From an uncultured Prevotella sp. (lineage in GTDB: Bacteria > Bacteroidota > Bacteroidia > Bacteroidales > Bacteroidaceae), in the NCBI GenBank assembly GCA_900315775.1, contig ONAJ01000018.1, positions 17,561-81,560 of the forward strand: a stretch of DNA of 64,000 nt. The letters run 5' to 3'. This document shows, in pieces, positions 47,255 to 64,000 of the stretch; the stretch's first letter is position 1, and each line of letters starts with the position of its first letter. The notes under the pieces were generated by a model that worked only from the letters and a program-made list of their open reading frames with translations, ran no database searches and was not told the origin of the DNA. A program made the translations under genes and the position numbers.

Positions 47255-50200
47255 ATGAAAACAGCGCCTTTATCAAAAATACAGTATGGCATCTATGCCG
47301 AGTGTGTCTCTCATCAGGGTGAGACCTGCTACAACCTTCCTTATATGTTTGTACTTGACGGTAGTCTTGACGAGAATAAACTCAAAAAAGCTATTGAGAC
47401 TGCCGTAGCTGCACACCCCACCCTCTTCACACGCATTGCGGTGAACGAGCAGGGCGATCCTGTACAGACCATTGACGACAGCGAGACGTTTTCATTGAGC
47501 ATTGAGCCCTATGACGACAAATCTTCACAGTCGCTCGTCATTCCTTTCGACATCGTTAACGACCGTCTTTTCCACATTCGTCTGCTGAAAGATGCTGAGC
47601 ATTTCTATCTCCTGCTCGACATCCACCATATCATTGGCGACGGCATTACCCTGAAGGTTATGCTTGCCGATATAGAGGCAGCATACAACGGTAAGGCACT
47701 GGAACCCGAAACGATGACAATGATTGACGTAGCCATCGCTGATGCCGAGAAGCGTCAGACACCAGCCTTTGAGGATGGCAAGCAGTGGTATGCCCAGAAC
47801 TTCGACTGTGGCGACACATTCACTGGGCTCATTCCCGACCTGGAAGGTGCGGAGCGCACGGAGGCAAACATAATTCGTGTGCTTAGCGTTGACAAGGAAA
47901 AGGTAGAGTCTTTCTGCAAGTCCAACGGCTTATTCAAGAACACTCTCTTCATGTCAGCATACGCCTATCTCCTGGCGAAGTACAACAACGAGCAGGAGGC
48001 GCTGTTTACAACTGTATATAACGGACGTACCGACAAACGACTCTCGCATACCGTGGGTATGACGGTGAAGACACTACCCGTTTATGCAAAGTTCACCAAC
48101 GACACCACTGTGATGGACTTCATGAAAGCCTGTCAGGAGCAGAATACCGGCTGTCGTGAACATGATATCTATGCCTATCCTGACTTGATGACCGACCTCA
48201 ACCTGCAAAGCAACTCCATGTTTGCATGGAGAGGAAGTATGTTTGGCAACACACAACTGATGGGCAAGCCCATGCAGACAATACAGCTCTGCAACCACAC
48301 CTTAGAGGTGCCGCTTTGTATGATGGCCTATACCATTGGTGACCAATACCAGCTGAGGGCAGAATATGATGCCAGCGCATACTCCGAGAAATTGATTAAT
48401 GACTTCATGGAGAGCTACGAGGCAACTCTGAAAGGTTTCCTAAGTCAGAAGACTCTGTGTGATGTTGAAATAACTACAGCTTCACAAGTAGAGATACTCG
48501 ACAGCTTCAACCAGACTGACGAACAATACGACAACACTCAGACCATTGTATCACTGTTCCGCAAGCAGGTAAAGGCTACACCCGAAAATATCGCTGTAGT
48601 CTATAAAGATAAGAAATACACCTATGCTGAGGTGGATGCCATCAGTGACCGTATAGCAGGATACATCGCTGGTAAAGGACTGGTATCAGAAGATGTGGTG
48701 TCGATACTTATTCCACGTTGTGAGTGGATGGCTATTGCCTCATTGGGCGTGCTGAAGGCAGGATGTGCCTACCAGCCCCTTGACCCCTCGTACCCGAAGG
48801 AGCGTCTTAACTTCATGATGCAAGATGCGAACGCCAAGTTGCTCATTGCTGACGAGGAGCTGCGACCCATCGTGGACGAATACAAAGGCGAGGTACTGTT
48901 GACGAAGGATATTATGAATATCGAAGCATCGGAATGTCGAGATGTCGAAATAAAGCCCGACAATCTGTTCATCCTCCTCTACACCTCTGGTTCTACAGGT
49001 GTACCAAAGGGTTGTCAGCTGATGCACAGCAATCTCGTCTGCTTCTGCCATTGGTATCAGCGTTACTACAGTCTGAAACCGGAACATAATGTGGCAGCCT
49101 ACGCCAGCTATGGTTTCGACGCATGTATGATGGACTTGTATCCAGCGTTGACCTGCGGTGCTTCGGTATATATCATCCCAGAGGAGCTGCGTCTCGACCT
49201 TATAGCCCTCAACGACTACTTCGAGCAGAACAAGATTACTCATTCGTTTATGACCACACAGGTGGGCTATCAGTTTGCCACAAGCATTGAGAACCACTCG
49301 CTGCTTCACCTCTCAACGGGTGGTGAGAAACTGGCATCACTGACTCCACCAACCGGTTATAAATTCCACAATGCATACGGACCGACAGAGTGTACCATTT
49401 ACACTACCGCCTATTACGTGGACAAGAAGTTGAAAGAGATACCTATCGGTAAACCTCTCGACAATATGCGACTGTATATTGTTGACCCACAGGGACACCG
49501 TCTGCCTATAGGCGCTGCCGGAGAATTGTGGATTAGCGGTCCACAGGTATCTCGCGGCTATCTGAACCGTCCTGAGAAAACCGCAGAGGTATATATCCCC
49601 AATCCGTTTACAGATTCTGAAAAATACTCCCGCATCTACCGTACCGGCGACATTGTGCGTTATCTGCCCTCTGGCGATATCGAGTTTGTGGGCCGTAAGG
49701 ACGGACAGGTGAAGATTCGCGGTTTCCGCATCGAACTGAAAGAGGTGGAAGCAGTAATCCGCGAGTTCCCCGGTATCAAGGATGCTACCGTGCAGGCTTT
49801 CGACGAGGAAGGCGGAGGAAAGTTTATTGCTGCCTACATCGTCAGCGATGAGCAGGTGGACATCGAGGCTTTGAACAGCTTTATCCTCGACCAGAAACCG
49901 CCATACATGGTGCCTGCCGTAACAATGCAGATTGAGGCTATCCCGCTGAACCAGAATCAGAAGGTAAACAAGAAAGCACTACCAAAGCCAGAGAAGAAAG
50001 CTGCCGTAGATGAAGTGGAGACTAGCGTACCTATGAACGTACTGGAGAAGGAAATCCACGACATCATCGCACAAATCATCAACAACGATAACTTTGGCAT
50101 AACAACGATACTGGGCTACGCCGGTCTTACATCTATCATGGCCATCAAACTGGCTATACAGATTAACAAGCGCTTCGGCATAACCTTAGACTCAAAGGCT

Positions 50201-53200
50201 CTTGCCAAGACAGGCAGTGTGCAAAGCATAGAGAACGAGATATTGACAATGCTGATGAGTGGTAATGCCACCACACAGCAGGCAGGCGAGACGGAGCATG
50301 CCGACATGAGCAACATCCCGCTTTCATACGCACAGATGGGTGTCTATGTGGACTCTATTAAGAACCCCGAGTCAACCATCTACAACACACCGGTCATTGC
50401 CCGTTTCCCCAAGGATGTGGATATCAAACTGCTTACCAAGGCTGCAGAGACGCTCATCAAGATGCATCCTATGCTGCAGGCACATTTTGGCAGTGCCGGG
50501 TCTGACGTCATCCAGATTGTCGATCTCGAGCAACCTGTCGAGATTTCTCAAAGCCAGTGCAAGGAGGAAGATATACCCCGTTACAAGTGGGAGTTCGTCA
50601 AGCCTTTCAATCTGCGGCAAGGACCGCTCTACCGTATGGAGATTGTCACCACCGAACAGTGGGTGTATCTGATGATGGACATCCATCACCTCGTCATCGA
50701 CGGTGGTTCCTTCGATGTGCTCCTGACGCAGCTGTTCGACCTGCTCAACGGCAAGGAGATTGAGCCCGAGACCTTTACCTACGCCGACTTCGTGGCAGCA
50801 CAGAAAGCCGCTGAAAGCAGCGAGGAATTTGCTGCAGCCCGCGACTTCTTCCAGACCCGGCTGGGCAAGGTAGAAGGGGTAACAGAGGTTCCGACGGACC
50901 TTACTAACCCAGTAGATCAAGGTAAGGTAGGAACAGTATATTGTCCTCTGGACTTCGAGGCTATCGACGCCTTCTGCCGCCAGCACAATATCTCTCCGGC
51001 ACATCACATCCTTGCTGCCACCTTCTATGCGCTGTCACGCTTTACCAACAGCGAGCAGCTATGCATCACCACCATCAGTAACGGACGTTCTGACTTGCGT
51101 ATCAGCAACACGGTCGGCATGTTCGTCAACACGCTGGCATTGAGTGCCACCATCGGCGAGCAGAGTGTCATGGAGTTCATCAGCGAAACCAGCAAGAACT
51201 TCGACGAGACGCTGCAGCACGAGACCTATCCGTTTACTCGTATTGCTTCCGACTACGACCTGTCTGCAGAAATCATGTTCGCCTACCAGATGGGCGTCAT
51301 CGACGACTATCAATATAAAGGTGAGACGATTGCCATTGAGACCTTCGAGTCTGACACGCCGAAGTTCCGCATCGCCTTCTTCATCATGAACGATGAGTCG
51401 GGACGGCCGAGCATCTGCCTGCAGTACGACAACGGACGCTACAGCCGCGAGTTGATGGAATATCTGGCACAGTCTATCAGCAATGCTGCCAATAGCTTCA
51501 TCAGCAATCCCACGCTACCGCTGAAGAACGTGTCACTACTCGACACCAAGCAGGTGGCATTGCTCGACAGCTTCAACCAGAACGATGTCGATTACGACAA
51601 TACCCAGACCGTCGTGTCGTTGTTCCGCCGTCAGGTTGAGCTGCATCCCGACAACATCGCCATGGTCTATCACGACATCCGTCTCACCTACAAGCAGGTC
51701 GATGAACAGTCGGAGCGCATAGCCCAGTACGTCCAGTCGCTGGGGCTCGGCAACGAGGATGTGGTATCTATCCTGATTCCACGCAGCGAATGGATGGTCG
51801 TGGCATCAATGGGTGTACTGAAAGCCGGTTGCGCCTACCAGCCGCTGGATCCCAGTTATCCCGCCGAGCGTCTGAACTTCATGATGCAGGATGCGGGCGC
51901 CAAGCTGCTCATTGCCGATGAGGAACTGCGTCCCATCGTCGATGAATACCAAGGCAAGGTGCTGCTGACCAAGGACATCAATGCCCTGCCAGCTGCCACG
52001 GCCCCCGTCAAGGCCGACATAACGCCGTCGTCGCTGTTCATCCTGCTCTACACCTCAGGCTCTACAGGCACACCTAAGGGCTGTCAGCTGGAACACGGCA
52101 ATCTGGTGTGCTTCTGCCATTGGTACCATCGCTACTACGACCTGAAACCTGAGAGCAAGGTGGCTGCATACGCCAGCTACGGCTTCGATGCCTGTATGAT
52201 GGATATGTACTCCGCTCTCACCCATGGTGCTACCGTTTATATCATTGGCGAGGACATCCGTCTGAACCTGCCCGACCTGAACGACTACTTCGATCGCGAA
52301 GGCATTACCCATTCGTTTATGACCACACAGGTGGGCTGTCAGTTTGCCATGAACTTCGACAACCATTCACTGCTCCACCTCTCTGTTGGCGGCGAAAAAG
52401 TACTGCCACTCACGCCTCCTACTGCCTATCAGCTCCATAATGCCTACGGACCTACGGAGTGTACCATCTTTACCACTACCTACGCCATGAAGGAGTTCGA
52501 GCAGAATGCCCCCATTGGCAAGCCGCTCGACAATTTCCGGCTGTACATTGTCGACAAGCAGCTTAACCGTCTGCCGGTAGGAGCCGTGGGCGAACTCTGG
52601 GTCAGTGGTCCACAGGTAAGCCGAGGCTATCTGAACCGTCCTGAGAAGACTGCAGAAACCTATCTTTCGAATCCGTTTACCACCGATGCCAAATACTCCA
52701 GAGTCTATCGTACAGGCGACATCGTTCGCTATCTGGCTGATGGCAATATCCAGTTCGTAGGCCGTCGCGACGGTCAGGTGAAGATTCGTGGTTTCCGCAT
52801 CGAGCTGAAAGAGGTAGAGGCCGTGATCCGTGAGTATCCTGGCATCAAGGATGCTACCGTCCAGGCTTTCGACTACGAAACGGGCGGCAAGTTCATTGCA
52901 GCCTACATCGTGAGCGACAAACAGGTGGATATCAAGGAACTGAATGCCTTCATCGGCAAGCAGAAACCGTCATACATGATTCCTGCGGCCACCATGCAGA
53001 TTGATGCCATTCCGCTCAACCAGAACCAGAAGGTAAATCGCAAGGCACTGCCTGCTCCGGTGGTTCAGGCCGCCGACCACGAGTATGTGAAACCAAAGAA
53101 CGAACAGGAGCGCATGTTTGCCAAGATCTTCGGCGATATTCTGTCGTTAGACAAGGTGAGCGCCACCGACAACTTCTTCGAACTGGGCGGCACCTCACTC

Positions 53201-54517
53201 ATGGTAACCAAGGTCATCATCGAGTGCGACAAGGCTGGCTATCACGTCATCTATGGCGATGTGTTCACTCATCCCACACCACGTTTGCTGGCTCAGTTCG
53301 TGAGTGGCGAAGCTCCCACTGAAGATGCTGATGTCGAGTTCACCAACTTCGACTATACTGGCATCGATGCCATCCTGAAGCACAACAATATTGAGACGTT
53401 CCTCAAGGGCGAACGCCAGCAGCTGGGCCATGTCCTCCTTACCGGTGCCACCGGCTACTTAGGCATCCATGTGCTGCGCGAACTGATCGACTCCGATGCT
53501 GCTACCATCACGTGTCTGGTTCGCGGTCAGGATCAGCCTGCTGCCGAGCATCGTCTCAAGAACCTGTTGTTCTATTATTTCGAGAAATCATTTAAAGAAC
53601 TCTTCGGCACCCGTCTCTTTGTGGTGAATGGCGACGTGACACAAGAAATCAATGTGGACAGCCACATCGACACTGTATTCAACTGCGCTGCCAATGTGAA
53701 GCACTTCTCCAAGGGTACCGATATCGAGGATGTGAACATCGGTGGTGCACAGCGCTGCGTAGACTTCTGTCTGAATACCGGCGCACGACTGGTACATATC
53801 TCCACTACCTCCGTAGGCGAGATATGGATTATCCATAACGACGGCGAACAAGTGCCCATGTTGGATGAGCGCAAGCTGTGGTTCGGACAGTTCCTCGACA
53901 ACCGTTACATCAGCTCTAAGTTCCTGGCCGAACGTTTGATTCTCGATGCCGTTGCCCATCACGGATTGAATGCCAAGGTGATGCGTGTAGGCAATCTGGC
54001 ACCGCGCAGCTACGACGGCGAGTTCCAGGCCAACTTCAACAGCAACAGCTATATGGGTCGCCTCAAGGTGTTCCACGTGCTGGGCTGCTGTCCCTACGAC
54101 AGTTACGACGAGCTCACCGAGATGTCGCCCATCGATCAGACGGCCAAGGCTGTGGTGACCCTTGCGGCTACGCCTAAGGAGTGTACCGTGTTCCAGCCCT
54201 TCAATAACCACACAGAACTGCTGGGCGACGTGCTCCAGCTCATGACGAAAGTGGGCAGAGAGATACGCTTTGTGGAAAATGCCGAATTCGAGAAGACCAT
54301 CGACGAGGCAGGACAGGATCCCGAAAAAGCTAAGCTGCTCTCAGCCATTCTGGCCTACCAGGATGTGGCCCACGGACAGAAGGCCGCGATTATCGAGCGC
54401 GACAACCGCTACACATGTAATGTGCTGCACCGCCTCGGTTTCCACTGGCGCGACACCTCTTGGGACTATGTAGAGCGTATGCTTAAAGCCATCGGTGGCT
54501 TTGGTTTCTTTGAGTAA
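47255..54517 (+). CDS. NRPS 1: C-A-PCP-C-A-PCP-reductase
   Basis: 2420 aa, two modules plus a terminal thioester reductase. C1 (about 1-430; HHIIGDG near 125), A1 (440-910; LLYTSGSTG near 573, NAYGPTECT, GDIVRYL, NQNQKVNKKAL), PCP1 (925-1000; Ser in GLTSI near 958), C2 (1025-1440; HHLVIDG near 1142), A2 (1455-1935), PCP2 (1950-2020; FFELGGTSL), R (2050-2420; GATGYLG near 2063, YISSK catalytic pair near 2216). By eye the binding-pocket residues read DAMFSGAIYK for A1 and DAMFSGAIFK for A2, so both may use the same amino acid; I cannot name it. The leading C domain suggests an acyl or upstream donor. Reductive release would give an aldehyde or alcohol. Confidence 0.93.
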   Translation: MKTAPLSKIQYGIYAECVSHQGETCYNLPYMFVLDGSLDENKLKKAIETAVAAHPTLFTRIAVNEQGDPVQTIDDSETFSLSIEPYDDKSSQSLVIPFDIVNDRLFHIRLLKDAEHFYLLLDIHHIIGDGITLKVMLADIEAAYNGKALEPETMTMIDVAIADAEKRQTPAFEDGKQWYAQNFDCGDTFTGLIPDLEGAERTEANIIRVLSVDKEKVESFCKSNGLFKNTLFMSAYAYLLAKYNNEQEALFTTVYNGRTDKRLSHTVGMTVKTLPVYAKFTNDTTVMDFMKACQEQNTGCREHDIYAYPDLMTDLNLQSNSMFAWRGSMFGNTQLMGKPMQTIQLCNHTLEVPLCMMAYTIGDQYQLRAEYDASAYSEKLINDFMESYEATLKGFLSQKTLCDVEITTASQVEILDSFNQTDEQYDNTQTIVSLFRKQVKATPENIAVVYKDKKYTYAEVDAISDRIAGYIAGKGLVSEDVVSILIPRCEWMAIASLGVLKAGCAYQPLDPSYPKERLNFMMQDANAKLLIADEELRPIVDEYKGEVLLTKDIMNIEASECRDVEIKPDNLFILLYTSGSTGVPKGCQLMHSNLVCFCHWYQRYYSLKPEHNVAAYASYGFDACMMDLYPALTCGASVYIIPEELRLDLIALNDYFEQNKITHSFMTTQVGYQFATSIENHSLLHLSTGGEKLASLTPPTGYKFHNAYGPTECTIYTTAYYVDKKLKEIPIGKPLDNMRLYIVDPQGHRLPIGAAGELWISGPQVSRGYLNRPEKTAEVYIPNPFTDSEKYSRIYRTGDIVRYLPSGDIEFVGRKDGQVKIRGFRIELKEVEAVIREFPGIKDATVQAFDEEGGGKFIAAYIVSDEQVDIEALNSFILDQKPPYMVPAVTMQIEAIPLNQNQKVNKKALPKPEKKAAVDEVETSVPMNVLEKEIHDIIAQIINNDNFGITTILGYAGLTSIMAIKLAIQINKRFGITLDSKALAKTGSVQSIENEILTMLMSGNATTQQAGETEHADMSNIPLSYAQMGVYVDSIKNPESTIYNTPVIARFPKDVDIKLLTKAAETLIKMHPMLQAHFGSAGSDVIQIVDLEQPVEISQSQCKEEDIPRYKWEFVKPFNLRQGPLYRMEIVTTEQWVYLMMDIHHLVIDGGSFDVLLTQLFDLLNGKEIEPETFTYADFVAAQKAAESSEEFAAARDFFQTRLGKVEGVTEVPTDLTNPVDQGKVGTVYCPLDFEAIDAFCRQHNISPAHHILAATFYALSRFTNSEQLCITTISNGRSDLRISNTVGMFVNTLALSATIGEQSVMEFISETSKNFDETLQHETYPFTRIASDYDLSAEIMFAYQMGVIDDYQYKGETIAIETFESDTPKFRIAFFIMNDESGRPSICLQYDNGRYSRELMEYLAQSISNAANSFISNPTLPLKNVSLLDTKQVALLDSFNQNDVDYDNTQTVVSLFRRQVELHPDNIAMVYHDIRLTYKQVDEQSERIAQYVQSLGLGNEDVVSILIPRSEWMVVASMGVLKAGCAYQPLDPSYPAERLNFMMQDAGAKLLIADEELRPIVDEYQGKVLLTKDINALPAATAPVKADITPSSLFILLYTSGSTGTPKGCQLEHGNLVCFCHWYHRYYDLKPESKVAAYASYGFDACMMDMYSALTHGATVYIIGEDIRLNLPDLNDYFDREGITHSFMTTQVGCQFAMNFDNHSLLHLSVGGEKVLPLTPPTAYQLHNAYGPTECTIFTTTYAMKEFEQNAPIGKPLDNFRLYIVDKQLNRLPVGAVGELWVSGPQVSRGYLNRPEKTAETYLSNPFTTDAKYSRVYRTGDIVRYLADGNIQFVGRRDGQVKIRGFRIELKEVEAVIREYPGIKDATVQAFDYETGGKFIAAYIVSDKQVDIKELNAFIGKQKPSYMIPAATMQIDAIPLNQNQKVNRKALPAPVVQAADHEYVKPKNEQERMFAKIFGDILSLDKVSATDNFFELGGTSLMVTKVIIECDKAGYHVIYGDVFTHPTPRLLAQFVSGEAPTEDADVEFTNFDYTGIDAILKHNNIETFLKGERQQLGHVLLTGATGYLGIHVLRELIDSDAATITCLVRGQDQPAAEHRLKNLLFYYFEKSFKELFGTRLFVVNGDVTQEINVDSHIDTVFNCAANVKHFSKGTDIEDVNIGGAQRCVDFCLNTGARLVHISTTSVGEIWIIHNDGEQVPMLDERKLWFGQFLDNRYISSKFLAERLILDAVAHHGLNAKVMRVGNLAPRSYDGEFQANFNSNSYMGRLKVFHVLGCCPYDSYDELTEMSPIDQTAKAVVTLAATPKECTVFQPFNNHTELLGDVLQLMTKVGREIRFVENAEFEKTIDEAGQDPEKAKLLSAILAYQDVAHGQKAAIIERDNRYTCNVLHRLGFHWRDTSWDYVERMLKAIGGFGFFE

Positions 54518-54529
54518 TGACAAAACAAG

Positions 54530-55861
54530 ATGACTACAGAAGAAAAGAAAGAGTTTAACGTCCAGTTCTGGCGATTCTTGTGGGCATCCATACTCATTGG
54601 ACTGTCTGCCTGTCTGGGAAATGTGGTTGACGCAATGATTGTGGGCAACCTGATTGACGAGGACTCTGTGAGTGCCATCAATCTGTCACTGCCATTGCTT
54701 CAGTTTATGTTCACCATCAACATGCTACTGGCTACAGGAGCCGGCATGTTGGTGGGAATGGAACTGGGCAAGAAAGACACACATCGTGCATCCTACATAT
54801 TTATTATTTCTATGTTGGCATGTTTGCTGACGGGTCTCGCATTGACAGCATGCGGTGTGCTGGCACCAGATGTCGTAACACGACTACTGTGTGACCACGA
54901 CCAACTTTATCAGCCCACCTACAAATATCTGCGGGTGATGCTGATAGGCGCACCTGCCTACCTGTTAATGTGGGGCGTTGACACAATGGTCAGCGTTGAC
55001 GGCAGTCCACGACTGGTGTCTGTATCCATATTGGTGGATAATGTCGTTCACCTAGTGCTCGACGTAGTGTTCATCAAGTACTTCGGTTGGGGCATTGAGG
55101 GTAGCTCATGGGCTGCCGTCATTGGTCACATCGTGGGCATCGCCATAATGAGTATCCATTTCCTTTCCAAGGACAACCATCTGCGATTCATTTGTGGACG
55201 TCAGAAACCCGTTCTCGGTGCTATTATCTCGCAGGGAGCGCCACTTGCTATTGCCTCAATCTGTCTGACGGTATTGATGTTTGCTTCAAATAAGATTATA
55301 TTGTCATCGCTGGGACGTACGGGCATCTATGCCTTTGCCCTTTGTATGAATCTGCTACTCATTTACAACCTGTTCCTGGGAGGAGTCTGTCGTACCATAC
55401 AGTCGTTAGGCTCAATCCAAGTCGGAAGGGGCGACAACGAGGCTTTCACACTGGTGTTGCGCAAGTCGTTTAATTTCATTACTGTGGCGATGGTCATCAC
55501 CTGCATCTATGTATGGATATGGCCCGAGAGCATCGTCATGCTCTTCGGTACCAATGAGAGTGAGATGATTGTCGAAAGCTGTAATGCATTGCGCATCTTT
55601 GCCGTCTGTCTCATTCCATTCTGCTACATCTACACCATCATGATTGTCTATAAACTCTACGACTACCATCATATGGCACTCTTCATTTCTTTCGCCCTCT
55701 CGCTGACAGTCATCCCCGTGTTATGGCTGTTCTCCTGGTACGCTAAGGAGTGGATATGGTATGGCTTCCTTGTAGCCTATACCATAGAGATGATTGCCAT
55801 CTTCGTACTACACAAGGTGACACACGTCAGGTTTGAGTTAAGAGTGAAAAGTGAAGAGTGA
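54530..55861 (+). CDS. MATE-family efflux transporter
   Basis: 443 aa, about twelve membrane spans (GNVVDAMIVGNLIDEDSVSA, LATGAGMLVGMELGKKD, then a second half starting near residue 230). Na+- or H+-driven exporter, placed between the two NRPS genes with gaps of 12 and 21 bp, so probably the product exporter. The last residues (LRVKSEE) come from a simple GTGAAGA-type repeat that runs into the spacer. Confidence 0.92.
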   Translation: MTTEEKKEFNVQFWRFLWASILIGLSACLGNVVDAMIVGNLIDEDSVSAINLSLPLLQFMFTINMLLATGAGMLVGMELGKKDTHRASYIFIISMLACLLTGLALTACGVLAPDVVTRLLCDHDQLYQPTYKYLRVMLIGAPAYLLMWGVDTMVSVDGSPRLVSVSILVDNVVHLVLDVVFIKYFGWGIEGSSWAAVIGHIVGIAIMSIHFLSKDNHLRFICGRQKPVLGAIISQGAPLAIASICLTVLMFASNKIILSSLGRTGIYAFALCMNLLLIYNLFLGGVCRTIQSLGSIQVGRGDNEAFTLVLRKSFNFITVAMVITCIYVWIWPESIVMLFGTNESEMIVESCNALRIFAVCLIPFCYIYTIMIVYKLYDYHHMALFISFALSLTVIPVLWLFSWYAKEWIWYGFLVAYTIEMIAIFVLHKVTHVRFELRVKSEE

Positions 55862-55866
55862 AGAAT
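55835..55866. repeat. AGTGAAGA-type simple repeat at the MATE stop codon
   Basis: gagttaagagtgaaaagtga and following copies encode the last residues of the MATE gene and the start of the spacer. The same motif sits in frame inside NRPS 2 at 60746-60780, and its complement at 62491-62521. Confidence 0.65.
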
Positions 55867-55882
55867 CAATAATAATAAAGAC

Positions 55883-63370
<7,488 letters not shown>

Positions 63371-63386
63371 ATATGGTATGAACAAT

Positions 63387-63423
63387 AAAAAGGCGGCAAA
63401 GGAGTTCTCCTCTGCCGCCTTTT
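63387..63423. terminator. Bidirectional terminator between NRPS 2 and tRNA-Pro
   Basis: GGCGGCA..GGAG-TT-CTCC..TGCCGCC stem flanked by A-run and T-run on opposite sides; it can stop both the NRPS transcript and the convergent tRNA transcript. Confidence 0.9.
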
Positions 63424-63424
63424 G

Positions 63425-63497
63425 TCGGGATGAGGCGACTCGAACGCCCGACCCCTACGTCCCGAACGTAGTGCGCTACCAACTGCGCTACATCCCG
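63425..63497 (-). tRNA. tRNA-Pro (anticodon CGG)
   Basis: 73 nt including the discriminator A; CCA is not encoded. The cloverleaf is complete: acceptor CGGGATG/CATCCCG, D-arm GCGC/GCGC, anticodon stem CTACG/CGTAG with loop TTCGGGA, T-arm GGGCG/CGCCT with TTCGAGT. Promoter TACCTTTG (complement of 63516-63523) with TTTG (complement of 63544-63547), gap 20 bp. Confidence 0.95.
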
Positions 63498-64000
63498 ATT
63501 GCCTGTAAGCGGGCGCAAAGGTAATTCATTTTTGCCATTCCTGCAAATAACTCGCCGTATTTTTCTTATATTTTTTGTTAGGTTAATTTAAAATAAAGAT
63601 TAGCAAGCTCAACCCCAAGGTTTTAATTTATTGGGATTGGTGGCAACGGGAATAAAGTCACTATTCAAAGGAGGAACAAGTGAAAAGCAAAAGGAAAAAA
63701 CCAAAAGAATGCTTGACAAATATTAGTCCACAGCCCTAATCCGATGTGTTTGAGAACGAGTTTCACTGTAAAAGTAGCCTACTTTTACACAATAACTAGC
63801 CTACTTACACATCGCTTTAGGCGAATTCTGAAAAAAGAATTTTTCATCAACACTTAACGTTTTGGGCACGAAATTGCCGCTGCGCCCTCTGTTTATCGGC
63901 GTTTTGGGAAGGTTAAGTGTTGTTTCAACACTTAACATAGACTTAACGTTAAGTGTAGGTTAAGTGTTAGAAGACACTTAACGTGGGTTGAGCCCCGATG
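63498..64000. repeat. Non-coding region with hairpins and CACTTAAC sites
   Basis: No gene is seen. After the tRNA promoter come a perfect hairpin GTAAAAGTAG-C-CTACTTTTAC (63768-63788), a second near-copy (tagcctactt, 63799-63808) and a cluster of CACTTAAC/GTTAAGTG octamers from 63851 to 63982. The cluster includes GTTAAGTGTTG-TTT-CAACACTTAAC (63912-63936) and the palindrome ACTTAACGTTAAGT (63941-63954). Its purpose is unknown and it continues to the window edge. Confidence 0.75.

Noticed and set aside
63425-63497. tRNA-Pro as the attachment site of an island carrying the NRPS locus
   Set aside because: The tRNA 3' end faces the NRPS genes, but I see no integrase and no second copy of the tRNA 3' sequence in the window. 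Possible but unsupported.

Overview
The window looks like a chromosomal segment from a Prevotella-like member of the Bacteroidales. The evidence is: Bacteroidetes-type promoters (TTTG, 19-20 bp, TAnnTTTG) before most transcription units; a merged S10-spc-alpha ribosomal cluster with map, infA and secY inside; zinc-free L36, S14 and S4; a glsA-glsB glycine-lipid pair; FISUMP/beta-helix surface proteins with a Prevotella-type C-terminal sorting signature; and generally few Shine-Dalgarno sequences.

Layout. 1-5.5 kb: a truncated PEP/pyruvate-binding protein with two receiver-like domains, divergent from gdhA-rlpA, then a glycine-zipper lipoprotein. 5.5-20.1 kb: the minus-strand ribosomal operon from rplC to rplQ (28 genes, including two too short for ordinary ORF calling), with a strong promoter and a long leader in front and a clean terminator behind. 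rpsJ is not at its head, and rplB and rpsM have both lost their expected start codons. 20.5-29.5 kb: glsA-glsB, dgt, then dut-TPR lipoprotein-DUF4292 lipoprotein-envC, and a convergent M20 deacylase. 29.5-36.8 kb: an accessory region with two paralogous FISUMP/beta-helix secreted proteins. Each is followed by a 43-44 aa peptide gene of the same family with an unusually good Shine-Dalgarno. Between them lie a 450-bp imperfect palindrome holding six 22-bp tandem repeats and an orphan HigA-like regulator. 36.8-44.5 kb: acyl-CoA synthetase, prfB, a small membrane protein, a CYTH protein, VanZ, two tandem NSS transporters and a helix-hairpin-helix protein, several joined by 1-nt TAATG overlaps.

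44.6-63.4 kb is the most interesting part: a probable natural-product locus. A membrane sensor with fused SpoIIE phosphatase and HATPase domains and a STAS antagonist (a compact partner-switching module) precede two giant paralogous NRPSs, each C-A-PCP-C-A-PCP-reductase, with a MATE exporter between them. The expected products are short N-capped peptides released reductively as aldehydes or alcohols (or cyclised imines). No phosphopantetheinyl transferase, MbtH protein or stand-alone starter enzyme is present. The second NRPS carries four in-frame insertions of simple or palindromic repeat DNA that its paralogous modules lack.

The locus ends at a bidirectional terminator and a tRNA-Pro(CGG) gene. 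The last 500 bp hold no gene but contain several perfect hairpins and an array of CACTTAAC/GTTAAGTG sites running to the window edge.
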